Positions 42,901-52,721 of a stretch of DNA of 64,000 nucleotides are shown here, in pieces (positions within the stretch are counted from its first letter, which is position 1; each line of letters begins with the position of its first letter). The notes under the pieces were generated by a model, which did not search any database, was not told the origin of the DNA, and was given only the letters and a program-made list of their open reading frames with translations. The position numbers and the translations under genes are program-made. The DNA comes from Prorocentrum cordatum (Eukaryota; Sar; Dinophyceae; Prorocentrales; Prorocentraceae): contig CAUYUJ010014629.1 of the NCBI GenBank assembly GCA_963575745.1, forward strand, positions 324,667 to 388,666. The letters are read 5' to 3'.

Positions 42901-43217
42901 GTTTAGTGGAACCTGGTTCAGTGAGGTGTACCCGGGGGCGCCCCCCCCGCCCCGTTCCGCTAACCGGAACTGCAGTCACCCGAAAAACACCAGTTACGGC
43001 AAGCCTGGTTTAGTGAATTTGGCCAATTGAGGGGCCCCAGGGCCCTACCACTAACCGGGTCCCCTTGCCCGGGGTCCTGCCTATACCCGACTCGTACCTG
43101 TGGCGGTGGGTTTTCGAGGCCCCGCCGGCGGCACCACCTGCAGCTCGGCGGGTGGCGCCAGTGGCTCTGCTGGGAACTCTCGAGGATCTGCCCGTGTCCC
43201 GTGCAACACAGCTTGAG
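42901..43217. other. No gene seen
   Basis: GC-rich sequence with short frames. Several phrases such as AACTGGGTTTAGTGG, ACCTGGTTCAGTGAG and GCCTGGTTTAGTGAATT form loose repeats at 42895-43020. Confidence 0.35.
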
Positions 43218-43408
43218 TTAAGTCGGGCCTGTCCCCCTCCAGGTGGATGTTCGACGAAATACATCAAATACCAAAAAAATAATCCAAAAATGATCCGAAA
43301 ATAGTCTGGGGACTACTTTTTAGTATGTTTGAACTTTTTGGAAGTATTTTTGGGGTGCTTTTCATTTTTCGACGAAAATCCCCCTGTAGGGGGACACGCC
43401 CGACATAA
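43218..43408. mobile_element. 191 bp TIR element, relative of the 5.6 kb element
   Basis: Starts TTAAGTCGGGCCTGTCCCCC and ends with its inverted partner ...GGGACACGCCCGACATAA. Both arms include the TCGACGAAA block. Flanks are AGCTTGAG (43210-43217) and AGTTTGAG (43409-43416), an 8 bp duplication with one change. The AT-rich centre has no coding capacity. Confidence 0.8.
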
Positions 43409-43623
43409 AGTTTGAGGCCTTCGTAAGTGAGCTGGCGGCACTCGTAGCTGAGCCGCTGGCCCTCGTAGCTCAACTCGTGGCGCGCGTGGTTTCGCCGACC
43501 CAGCGGGGCACGGGGGCGTGCCGGGGAGTCCGGCGTGATCAACCTCATGCGTTGCGCCATGCCGGGATGCTTCGTACTCGCAGCCGTGGCGTCGCAGCCG
43601 TAGGTGGTGCCGTGGCCGTAGCC
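43409..43623. other. No gene; short imperfect repeats
   Basis: TCGTAGCTGAGC, CTCGTAGCTCAACTCG and GCCGTGGCCGTAGCCGTA make a loose GTAGCY tandem pattern between the two TIR elements. Confidence 0.4.
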
Positions 43624-43784
43624 GTAAGTCGGGCGTGTCCCCCTACAGGGGGATTTTCGACGAAAAGTAAAAGATACTAAAAAAATACTCCAAAATGGTC
43701 AAATAAACACTTAAAAAATAGTCCCCAGACTATTTTTAAACTATTTTTGAATATCCCCCCTGTAGAGGGACAGGCCCGACTTAA
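43624..43784. mobile_element. 161 bp TIR element, relative of the 5.6 kb element
   Basis: Ends GTAAGTCGGGCGTGTCCCCC and ...GAGGGACAGGCCCGACTTAA, inverted. The flanks are an exact 8 bp duplication, CCGTAGCC (43616-43623 and 43785-43792). Its body (GACGAAAAGTAAAAGATACT, then GACTATTTTTAAACTATTTT) matches the first 140 bp of the 5.6 kb element. Confidence 0.85.
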
Positions 43785-44107
43785 CCGTAGCCCACTGGCA
43801 CCTGCACGACGGTGTACTTGAGCGCCCCGCCTTGCATCAAGGCCCGTACATCAATTACTCTGACGGGTTCGTCAAACCGTATTCTGCATAGGCCGGCCTG
43901 CACATAGCATTGGCTGGCTTAGGCCTCGCGGATTATGGTCCTGGGTTGCTGGCGCCTGCGGCCGCCGAGCCGCCATCGCACTGCGGCTGGCCGAACGGGC
44001 TGAAAGTGCCCCCCCCATGGGGGGCCGATGCGGGGATGGATTCCCGCAAACGGCCGTTGTTATTTTCCTTTCTCTTCCCTTCAATTTCACTCCCACCCCC
44101 TCCTTCC

Positions 44108-44350
44108 TTCTTGCTTTCCTCCTCCTCCTCCTCCTCCTCCTCCTCCTCCTCCTCCTCCTCCTCCTCCTCCTCCTCCCCCTCCGTACATCATCCCTCGGTC
44201 CCTCCCGCCGCCCGTCCTGTATCCGCCCGAAGAGCAGAAGGAGAAGGAGCTGGAAAGGGAGGAAGGAGATGAGGAGGAAGAGGATGAGAGTGATGAGGAG
44301 GAAGAGGAGGAGGAGGAGGAGGAAGAGGAGGGGGAGGAGGAGGATGATTT
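44108..44350. repeat. CCT run facing a GGA run
   Basis: CCT at 44115-44178 and GGA at 44262-44345, separated by about 85 bp. The two arms are complementary and can fold back. Confidence 0.85.
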
Positions 44351-44935
44351 TGTTGTTGGGTTCTTCCGCCGAACAGTATTCGAAAATCGAGTATATGGCG
44401 GTCGCCATGTCCGAGTGTTTCCTTCACTGCTTGACGGCGACAAAGGGGAGGAGGACGAAGGGGGAGGAGGAAGAGCGGGACGAAGAAAAGCGGGATCAGG
44501 AGGGGGCGAAGGGGGCTAGGTGGGGGAACGGCATGGGGAGCAACGTGTAAAAAATTGTTGAAATGGAATAGCATGGGAGAGAAATGGGAAAAGGTGAAGC
44601 ATGAACAGCACGAGAAAATGGGGAAGAGCAAGGCAACGCGAAAGGGCGAATGGGGGACCCCCGACGCCGAGATTGTTGTTGTTGTTTCGCCACGCGAACC
44701 GTGCACATCTGGACACCATCCCTGGGACAGCTGTGTCATCCATAACCGTTGTTCTGACGCTCCTGGAGCCAAGTAAAGGCCCCCAAAATCCGAGAACGGT
44801 CAAAAACATGCGCCGTGATGTTGTCCGCGGCGCGAATGGGTTTTGAGGAGCGAGGGCCTGCGCCTCTCATCGACGGGGAGACACGCAGAGAGAAGGAGGG
44901 AGGGAGGGAGGGAGGGAAGAGAGAGAGAGAGAGAA
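44351..44935. other. No gene seen
   Basis: Mixed sequence, including GGAG-rich stretches and a GGGA tetramer run at 44900-44918, without convincing coding signal. Confidence 0.35.
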
Positions 44936-44936
44936 A

Positions 44937-44937
<1 letters not shown>

Positions 44938-44994
<57 letters not shown>
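44938..44994 (+). repeat. 57 nt poly(A) run
   Basis: Uninterrupted A, preceded by GAGA dinucleotides and GGGA tetramers. It is the only long A run in the window. It could be the tail of an inserted reverse transcript on the plus strand, or a plain homopolymer. Confidence 0.95.
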
Positions 44995-44995
<1 letters not shown>

Positions 44996-45950
44996 GAAAC
45001 AGAGCGAAGAGTGATAATGACAGCGCGCGCACCAATTCGGACCAGAGCTGGTCAACGGGCGAGGGAAACTAGCCCCCTCTGCTCGCACCTTTTTCGGCGG
45101 GAGGTGCCGCATGCAGGTGGCAGGGGCGGCAAAAGAAAGCTCCTCCCTGGCGCGGTCGAAATGGAGGGGCGACTGTCAATGCGAAGGGTCGGCGGCGACC
45201 AGGGCGTGGCACACACCCTCTGCGAACCTGAAAATAAGAATGATGCACCAGCGTTGAGCGCGCTTTGGCCCGCGCGCTTCGGAATCCTGCGAAAAGAAGG
45301 CGCCCCCCTTGGGGCACCCCTCTCGGCGGGCCAGCGCCAGGTCCGTGGAACATGTTGCCAGGTGTTCTCGCAATGCGCGGCAAAAGAAAGGAGGAAACTA
45401 GCACCGGCGCGCTAGCGGCGAGCAGCACTTCGCGCCTGGAGGCATTCCTGGTGAGAGGCCCCAGGGAAAGCAGGCGCGCGGAAGGCCCGCTGCAGTTCGT
45501 CCCGGGCGGACCGTGCTCTCTGGAACCTGTCGACAAGGGTTCCCAGGATGCTTCGCGGCATGAAAGCGAGGCTGGAGGCGCGCTGTCGCAAAGTCGGGAC
45601 ACGCGTGGTTGGCGCGGTTTCACGATCGCGGCGAGGTCGCGGCCTGGCCGCAGTGGGGCGCCGCATGGGGGCGCGCGTCCGATCGGCATGCCGCGAGGGT
45701 GTTTCTCGGGCGCCTACAACCTGATCGGCAGCGCTGGGGCCCTCGGCCCCCGCCCCCCGGCGGGGCGGGGGATTTGCCTAGCGGCAGGAAACACCGCGCT
45801 GCAGCGCTGCGCGCGAAACGGCACTGGCCAGCACAGTGGGCTGGCGCGACGGAAAACATCCTCGCCCCCTTCGTTGTCCACCCCCCTTATCAAGTTTCCC
45901 ATCAAACTCGCCATTTCATGTCTCCTCCAAATACCCCCCCATCCACCGCC
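44995..45950. other. No confident gene
   Basis: GC-rich with open frames on both strands (a plus frame spans 45265-46419) but no natural-looking peptide or domain. 45950-46010 is a CCCCGCCCGCCCC-type run. Confidence 0.3.
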
Positions 45951-45979
45951 CCCCCAACCCGCCCCCCGCCCGCCCCTCG

Positions 45980-46480
45980 CCTCGCCCCCCACCCCCACCC
46001 GCAGGGGGGGGCGGGGATGTAAAGGCCACTGCGTCTGGCGCGTACGCTGGTCCGTCAAGAGGACAAAGATCTGTCTGAGGGCCCCCCCGCTCCGCTTGGA
46101 GACGGTCGTCTTCGCCCCGGGCGAGGCGCCGCCCCTGACCTGCTTCTCCAACGCCGCCCAGAACCACGCCGCAGTTGCAACTGCAAGCAACTCCACAGCG
46201 TCCGCGCCGAAGGTGGTGGATTCGTTCAGCCAGGCAAGGTCCATGGACTGCGCCCGTTGGACGCCTCCTCCCCTGTCAACAAAGATTTGGAGTTGTCGCC
46301 CTGAAGGGAAACCTCGGCGAACTCGATTCCCTGGGGGTAATCAGCAGGCATATTGGCGACCTTCGCACACCGGGCCGCCCTGCGCGCCACCACTTTCACA
46401 TCCACGGACTCCTGCTTGAAAGCAGCCTGGCAAAATCTTGCCGACGAAGAATCGTTTGCAGCGGGCTGACATCACCACTG
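45980..46480 (-). pseudogene. Frame-broken coding locus, unknown protein
   Basis: Two successive minus-strand frames give protein-like sequence. From about 46430 to 46275: AAFKQESVDVKVVARRAARC, then AKVANMPADYPQGIEFAEVS and LQGDNSKSLLTGEEAS. From about 46270 to 46020 in another frame: MDLAWLNESTTFGADAVELL, AVATAAWFWAALEKQVRGG, and GGALRQIFVLLTDQRTRQTQ. The second piece is rich in Ala/Leu/Trp, suggesting a hydrophobic helix. No domain is recognised. The shift could be an intron or an indel. Confidence 0.4.
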
Positions 46481-47514
46481 CAACTCACGGGCATCGTGCC
46501 ATCGTCGACAGCACTCTGAAGACGAGGCGGCCATCGCCCTACGCGAAGCCATTTTGCTCGCCTTCGGGTCCATTGTGAAAGAGGCAATGAGACTCGCACA
46601 ATTGCTAATTATTCGCGACGCCACGGACGCAACCTGAAAACGGCGAGGGTTAGAACGGCAACAAACGAGGTAACGGCAAGTGGGGGCAAGAGCGGAACTG
46701 GCGGTTGAGGGGTAGGACGACAGAGGGCAGAAGGAAAGATGACCAGCAGGACATCCCAGAACGCACGATGAGGGGGAGCAGGACAGATGAGGACGTAGAG
46801 TGGGATAACGAGGAAGACGCGAGCGTGACGGTCCGAAATGGATGCGGTCGCCTCAAGATAAGATGGAGCCTCGGAACCAAGCTACCCATTGAGCCGAAGC
46901 TTTCCACACGAAAAAAAATCCTAAGACTCCTCCCTTCGCGCCGTCAATTACATCCGTTTGCTCTGCCACCCGTTTTTCCTCCCTTTCCTGGCGCCTACCC
47001 AATGTTCTAGGCCGCCCCCGCTCCCCCCCTTCAGGGTTGGGGTCGCCTGGAACCCTAGTGAGGAGGGTAACGCAACATGGCACAGCTGGCCTCCGATTTC
47101 CCGAGCTGCTTCATCAGCTTACCCCTCAGCTTGTGCCACGCAGAGCGATACGTTGTCATTCGATGTCAAATTCGGTTTAAACGTTTGTGGGTTAACTCGT
47201 TGCATGAATCGACGGCTCTGTCGACGCCACCACTGCTCTGGAGTGCGGCGACGCAAGTCTCCTTTCGGGACAGGACACAATCCAGTAAAACGCCATTGTG
47301 GCGGCCCGTGCCTGGTGACTTGCGCTGCTCTGAAACTGAACGTGTTCGACGAGTACCCTTGGGAGCCATGGCCGGCGCGGGTGCAGCGAAGGTGAAAACG
47401 ACGCCAATCTGTCACGGCCTTGAATGGGCCGTGTCCGGCCCCGCGAAACAAGAATGGACCCAGGGTGCTCAGCGTCTGGGTTCGCATTGAAAAACGATTT
47501 CGCGCCGAGACCAG
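46481..47514. other. No confident gene
   Basis: Short frames on both strands. None shows domain features. Confidence 0.3.
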
Positions 47515-47785
47515 CGAGAGAGAGAGAGAGGAAACAAAAAAAACGAGGTGTGTGGCTTTGTTGTCTCTCTCTCTCTCTTCTAGATATTTGTCTCTCTATA
47601 TATATATATATATCATTCTCTCTCTCTCTCTCTCATTAGCACGTTCTCTCTCTATCTATCTATCTATATATATATGTATGTATCCATAGATGTGTGTTTC
47701 TCTCTCTCTCTCTCTCTGTCCCTCTCTCTCTCTCTGTGATATATATATATATATATATGTGTGTATATAGATATATGTGTGTGCA
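47515..47785. repeat. GA/CT and TA microsatellites
   Basis: GAGAGA at 47515-47530, CT runs at 47563-47640 and 47698-47737, and TATATA runs at 47597-47613, 47661-47676 and 47738-47775. Confidence 0.9.
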
Positions 47786-47816
47786 TTGTTAGCTTTATAT
47801 TTCTCCTTTTCTGTCT

Positions 47817-48044
47817 GTGAAACAAGTCCGAAACATCTTCCTCAAGTGGGGGGAAGCGCAGCTGTTCGGTTTTTCCTCCCGTCCAGTAACAGTCTGCCCG
47901 CCAGCGATGGCTGAAATTGCTCGGGCGGCCATGAGACTCGAGCGGGGAACCTCGAAATTGCCCGCCGGGGCCGTCCGAAGAATAGCGGAACCTTGTCTGA
48001 AAGATGCCGTCAAAGAATGCGTCAGGACTGTCGCAAGCCTGTGA
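47817..48044 (+). CDS. Possible short coding exon, unknown
   Basis: A 75-codon plus frame, KQVRNIFLKWGEAQLFGFSS, then PAMAEIARAAMRLERGTSKL and AVRRIAEPCLKDAVKECVRT. A pyrimidine-rich tract lies just upstream and could serve a 3' splice site. No family is recognised and the opposite strand is also open, so this is weak. Confidence 0.22.
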   Translation: MKQVRNIFLKWGEAQLFGFSSRPVTVCPPAMAEIARAAMRLERGTSKLPAGAVRRIAEPCLKDAVKECVRTVASL

Positions 48045-48179
48045 AAACCCCCATTCCCCGCAAACTCGAATCTCACGTTGCCCTAGTCGTGGCATGGAAA
48101 AAGGAAGGCGACGGGGAGCATGAGGGGGATGAAAGGGGGGCAGGAAGAAGGATGTCATGGGGCAGAGGAGTGGCAGGGG

Positions 48180-48275
48180 AGGGAGAAGGAGGAGGAGGAG
48201 GAGGAGGGGGAGGAAGACGAGGAGGACCAGAGTAAACAAAACATGCATCAACGATGCTGCAATGTTCCCTCCCGT
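48180..48275 (-). repeat. GGA run plus end of the CCT-linked dispersed repeat, copy 3
   Basis: On the minus strand GCATCGTTGATGCATG..., CTCTGGTCCTCC and CCTCC follow the same order as 8217-8260 and 25615-25650. Only the last 60-90 bp of the repeat are present. Confidence 0.5.
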
Positions 48276-48998
48276 CCAATATTCCCGATGTCCCCACAGC
48301 CGTTCTTTTCCCCCTCTAGGAGCGCCCCCTTAAAAACGACGAGCGCCCGATGGATCTGTCATTTGAGCGACTCCCCGTTGGAAAAGCAACTAACCACCAT
48401 GAGTATGTGCAGCGACGAATAAAGAATGCGCCAAAAACATGTTCAGACTGTTCAACGACATGTCCAACGGGAGCCTCCCATTGAAAACAAACCACCCCCA
48501 CCAGTGTAACTCCTACGTGAGGCTTCAAACGTGGCCATGACCGTCGGGCGAATTTCAAGCAAGAGCTCAATCTTGAACAGGAGCCGCCCTTTGGAACACG
48601 AGCCGCTCTATATCCGCGCAGCTGTTGCATCGCTCCACGTGTTTGGTCCTACTGTTGGAGAAATGTTCGGCGACCGTCTTTTTCGTGAAACGGAACCACC
48701 CACCACCATCTCTGAACATGCTGCAATATCTGAAAAAAGACTGCGCGCGGCGTTGGGGCGCGAGCTCAATTGTGAAAACGGCCAGCCCTCAATCCTTGAG
48801 GCTGTTCGAAATCTCAAGCTTCAGGATCACAAGTGTTGAGGAAGTCTCGAGCAAAACGCCCGGGCCGCGCTAGTGACGCGTCCGGGGGCGCGACAGGAAT
48901 TAGCCATGTATAAGAAGAAAGGATGGAGGAGGGGGAGGGAGGAGGGGGAGGAGGACATGTTGCCGCTGCGCTGCACTCCCTCCCCCTCCTCTCTATTC
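48276..48998. other. No gene seen
   Basis: No convincing frame. Loose repeats of GAGCCGCCCTTTGGAA, GCGCGAGCTCAATTGTGAAA and AAGAGCTCAATCTTGAACAG at 48555-48785 hint at an eroded tandem family. Confidence 0.35.
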
Positions 48999-49195
48999 AT
49001 GTGTCTCTCTCTATCTCTCGATTGGTTTCTCTCTCTCTCTCTCTCGCTCTTTCTCTGTCTCTCTCTCTCTCTCTCGTTCTCTCTCTCCCTCTCTCTCTCT
49101 CTCTTTTTCTCTCTCTCTCTCTCTCTCTCTCTATACGTGTGTGTGTTGTTTCTCTCGTTCTCTCTCTCTCTCTCTCTCGCTCTCCCCTTTTTTTC
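48999..49195. repeat. CT microsatellite
   Basis: CTCTCTCT with TCTCGCTC, GTTCTCTC and CCTCTC interruptions, about 195 bp. Confidence 0.9.
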
Positions 49196-49209
49196 TTGTA
49201 ATTGATAGA

Positions 49210-49760
49210 TTCCCCAACACGCCCTCGGAAACCACGGCGACCGCCAGGATGGAATTGCACGACATGCATTGGACGAAATGTACACCAAACAACAAAAAAA
49301 ACGCCGGGTGACCCACGAGCCAGTCACATACCAAAGTGAAGATCACCGTTGGTGGCAGTATGCGTTCGGACCTGGCGGCTTGACAGATGAGGAGCACAGC
49401 TGCTCCTGCAAGAGCTTGAACGATGCCGCCCGAGGACGCGAAGGCGCCCGCTGGCCATGCGGAGGCCGCCCGCCATGCTCCGAGGACCCCGAAGAGTGCT
49501 CGCCCAGGCCACAAAACACCGAGGACGACAGGAGAGATGCCCGTCGAAAAGGCGTGCCCCTCGCCCACGTCGTCGGGAACGGCGGGCGCGTCATCGTCCG
49601 CGTCCTCGGAGGAGGCGCCCGGCCGCACCCATACACCAGGAGCGCCCGAATTCATGCGCACGGAAGCGAGCACCTTGCGGCCTGCCCCCATCCGAAACGG
49701 GAGGCGAGGTTTTCCCCCGCGAGATCCGAGGAGACGCCGTACACCAACCATGGTGAGCGG
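49210..49760 (-). CDS. Possible membrane-protein exon
   Basis: Minus frame with an acidic part (SSEDADDDAPAVPDDVGEG) followed by hydrophobic stretches: PVVLGVLWPGRALFGVLGAW, GGIVQALAGAAVLLICQAA, PPTVIFTLVCDWLVGHPAFF, LLFGVHFVQC and SILAVAVVSEGVLGNLS. That is three or four potential membrane helices in about 110 residues. It runs into the CT microsatellite, so an exon end before 49205 is expected. The antisense plus frame (49269-49865) is hydrophilic and also open. Confidence 0.3.
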
Positions 49761-49790
49761 CGAGCACAAGGGGGCATGAGGAGGGCGGAA

Positions 49791-49872
49791 GGCTTCTTAG
49801 AAGGAGGAAGGCGCTTCTTTGAAGGCGCCACACTTGCATCTATAGATAAGGCCCGAGCCTTCTAAGAAGCAA
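49791..49872. repeat. Small inverted repeat with CTTCTTAGAAG ends
   Basis: AGGCTTCTTAGAAGGAGG at the left and GAGCCTTCTAAGAAGC at the right are inverted around about 45 bp. Similar CTTCTGAGAAG motifs cluster at 55315-55375 and 56230-56300. Confidence 0.55.
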
Positions 49873-50065
49873 ACGCCATCTGAGAAGCATTCCCCCCTCC
49901 CCCATACCCCACTCTGCGCGTGGCCGACATGGAGGCCCGCAAACGTCCCAGAACCCAAGCCAGCACGACAGCACCGTGGCCAAGCCCGCGTCGCACTGAT
50001 TGTCGGGTCCCTCGTCGCCGCCGCCGGAGCCGCACACGTCGCGAGGAACGAACAACGTTCAGGAG

Positions 50066-50122
50066 GAGGAGGAGGAAGGAGGAGGAGGAGGAGGAGGAAG
50101 GAGGAGGAGGAGGAGGACAACC
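50066..50122. repeat. GGA microsatellite
   Basis: GGAGGAGGAGGAAGGAGG run inside the coding-like chain, possibly intronic. Confidence 0.85.
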
Positions 50123-51073
50123 AAGAATCACCAGCAGCGCGGGAAGGAGCGCCCGAAGACACTGCGCTGCCTCCAGGGTGCCGACGACCGCATCCAGACT
50201 GCCTCAAGCGCCGACGGCAGTCCGTTGAGGCGGCCCGCCTCGCCCAACCACTTGATGATCACCCCGTCCGCCGATGCGCGCGCCCAAGCGCCATCCTCTC
50301 GAGCGCGACACACGAAGCCAGCAACCGCAAGAAGGAGGGGCAGTTCGAGCCAGCTTCAGCAGTGGGGTCGCCACTGACTGCTTGAGCGGCGCGTGCTACA
50401 GCGGCTACGAATGAGGAGGAGGAGGCGAAGGCGGAGGCGGAGGCAGGGGAAGAGAGGAAGAGAGGATTTGTTGCACTCAGCCACACCGCACCCTCGGACC
50501 TCCTCCAGCACGGCAGCGAACACGAAGAACGCGGCGAGGAAGCCGCAGCACGCGACGAGGCCCCGCCCCACGGCGCGGCCGCCGTCCAGGCTCCGCACGG
50601 CCCGGCACGGGGAGCTCGTGGGGAAGGGCGGCGAACTGCCACGTTTGCTTGCGCTAAATGTTCTAAACATGTTTTGATCATGTGTTGTACATGCTTCAAA
50701 CATGCTTAACACATGTTCTAGACACCTGGAAAGTATTTGGCAACATGTTTCCTCTCCATGAATCGTCCTCCACAATTCTGGCGAAGACGCAACCATGCCG
50801 CCCGCCCTCGGAAAGGTCTTCACACCGCGGGACAGCAGAGACCTCTTGCTGGCTCGGGCAGGCCCAGCACGCCTGCCGGCCCGAGGGCCGACGCGGCTCC
50901 CACGAGATCGCGTGCAGCCATGGGCACATCAGCGACGGCATCTGGGACGGCACCCTTGCTCTTCACGACCAGATCTCGTCCGTCGCACTCGAAAACGTCT
51001 CCCATGGGAGCGGCCGCGGTCCTGCGCCTCGCCGTCGCCGCCCACCTGGGCCGCCAGTTTCGGGGGAGCCTGC

Positions 51074-51240
51074 TTCGAGGAAAGAGAACCATGCACATAC
51101 ACCGATTCTGGCCAGGACCATCCTGGGCCCCAGGATCGGAGCATACGCCTTCCTGGCCAAGGCAGGAGGGCGAGTGCACCGATCCTGGGCTCAGGATGGG
51201 CCTGGCCAGAATCAGTGTATGTGCATAGTTCTCTCTCCTC
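51074..51240. mobile_element. Fold-back element, about 150 bp
   Basis: The left arm AGAGAACCATGCACATACAC, GATTCTGGCCAGG, CCATCCTGGGCCCCAGGATC pairs with the right arm over about 70 bp with few mismatches, leaving a very short loop near 51160. The outer arms (GAGGAAAGAGAAC / GAGGAGAGAGAAC) continue the pairing. Non-coding; MITE-like by shape. Confidence 0.7.
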
Positions 51241-51249
51241 TACTGCTGC

Positions 51250-51790
51250 AGCATGGGCACCCAGCACCCCTCGAACGAGCCAGCGGGGAGAAACTACGAA
51301 GCGCACGCATTGCAGGCGGAGCCCTCTGCCTCAGCACGGGCCTCCCGCCTGGCCCCGTGTCTCTGCGGCCGCCGCCGCTGCTCGACCGGCGCAGCCGACA
51401 CGCGCACACCGCGAGCGTCGGAGTGCACAGAGCAGCGCTCCGTCGCACCGCTGGCGCCGCGGACGGCACGCGCCCCGCCAGCTTCTCCCCCGAGGCCGGC
51501 GCCAGCGCCATGATGCGATCGGCAGGCTCCGCACCCGCGAAGACTGCGCTGAGACCGTCGAAGCTCGCCTCGAAGTCCCCCTGCACCTGCACGAATTCAC
51601 AGGGAAAGCTTGATGGTAGCCCGAACGGCGGACCGCCTGACTCACAGCTTCCCGGCCTTGCGGTCTTCTGGGTCGCGGCGCCATGGGTGCGCAACTCCAC
51701 ACCCTCCCGTCGCCATCCTCCGCGAGCCAGATCCCCCACGCCCGCCAAGTTGCCCCGTGAAGCTGGTGCCTGGGGGCACGCCGGGGGACA
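51250..51790 (-). CDS. Possible coding exon in the 49-52 kb chain
   Basis: The longest island of the chain. Minus frame: ASRGNLAGVGDLARGGWRRE, GLPSSFPCEFVQVQGDFEAS, FDGLSAVFAGAEPADRIMAL, APASGEKLAGRVPSAAPAVR and CTPTLAVCACRL. It is preceded by a GGA run read as poly-Ser and followed by the fold-back element, so both ends are probably intronic or untranslated. Function unknown. Confidence 0.33.
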
Positions 51791-52578
51791 GGAGGAGAAG
51801 GAGGAGGAGGAGGAGGAAGAGGAAGAAGAGGAGGAGGAACAATGAGGAACAATGAGAACATGGAGCAAGCTCCCTCACTACCCGCGAAGGGGGGGGCGAT
51901 CCCCCCCCCAGAGCCCCAAAACTCAGATCGAGAGCTCCTGGAGCTCCTCGGTCCTCCTTTCCGCCCGCGGGGCCCCCAGAACCCTCATCGGGCTGCACGA
52001 GGTTCGGATGGAGTGGAACTCGGCCTGCGATAGCTGGCCCTTGCCTCCGATGGCCTGCGCCGCCTCCGCGACGAACCGACAGCCGCCTGGCCCTTCTCGC
52101 CGTCCCCCGCCGCCGAAGCCTCCAGCACGCCAGGAGCACACAACCTCGCCCGCAGCTGCACCACGGTCTCCTCAAGGCTGCCCAACTTCGGCTCCTGGGA
52201 GCCATCGCCCTGGAGATTCCTGTCCACGGCGCCGTCGGGTCCGCGCAAGCCCACGCTCCCTCCTGATTGCCTGCGTCCACGTCGGTGATCGCCAGCGGTA
52301 CGGCCTCCCGCTTATTCTTGCCGCATGCGTCCCAGCCGCGCGGATCCCCTGGGATCCACTCCAGGCGGGGGATTGGAGCCTTCAACATTCCGAGCGAGCG
52401 AGAAGGAAGAGGAGGGAGGAGGAGGAGGAGGAGGAGGAGGAGGAGGAGGAGGAGGAGGAAAGAGAGGAAAGGAAAAAGGAGGAGGAGGAGAAGGAGGAGG
52501 GGAAGGAAATAGAGGAGAAGGAGGAGGAGGAGGAGGAGGAGAAGGAGGAGGAGAAGGAGGAGGAGAAGGAGGCGGACT
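51791..52578. repeat. GGA microsatellites
   Basis: GGA/AGG runs at 51791-51845 and 52398-52578, the latter with GGAAAG and AAGGAGG breaks. Confidence 0.85.
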
Positions 52579-52721
52579 CGCTCAACCCCACGACCAGCTG
52601 CCCCCCCCCAACCCACCGAGGAAAGGACAACACTACTTCTGGTGGCCAGCCGCCCCGTGGCAAGCCCGGGCGGCAGAGGCCAGCGCGCGCCAGCTCCGCC
52701 CCTTTCCCCCACCGGTCTACC

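Larger units (their letters stand above)
49210..52400 (-). other. Chain of coding-like islands on the minus strand
   Basis: Successive islands of natural-looking peptide, all on the minus strand and separated by GGA/CCT repeats or frame changes: 52400-52255 (KREAVPLAITDVDAGNQEG), 52235-52140 (EPKLGSLEETVVQLRARL), 52090-51926 (FVAEAAQAIGGKGQLSQAEF), 51790-51250, 51010-50823 (FECDGRDLVVKSKGAV), 50850-50730 (EGGRHGCVFARIVEDD), 50600-50470 (GLVACCGFLAAFFVFAAVLE, a likely membrane helix), 50290-50130 (VIIKWLGEAGRLNGLPSALE), 50050-49845 and 49760-49210. Acidic and coiled-coil parts lie upstream, hydrophobic helices downstream. One multi-exon membrane protein gene, a pseudogene, or several unrelated openings are all possible. 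Exon borders were not resolved. Confidence 0.35.

Noticed and set aside
43218-43784. TTAA target duplications (piggyBac/Kolobok type) for the TIR family
   Set aside because: The outer four bases differ between ends (TTAT/TTAA, TTAA/TTAT, GTAA/TTAA), while the adjacent 8 bp match in all three copies.
46548-46560. GCCATTTTGCTCG as a second relict spliced leader
   Set aside because: It lacks one G of the leader, the 5' part CCGTA and the final AAG; the match is too short to separate from chance.
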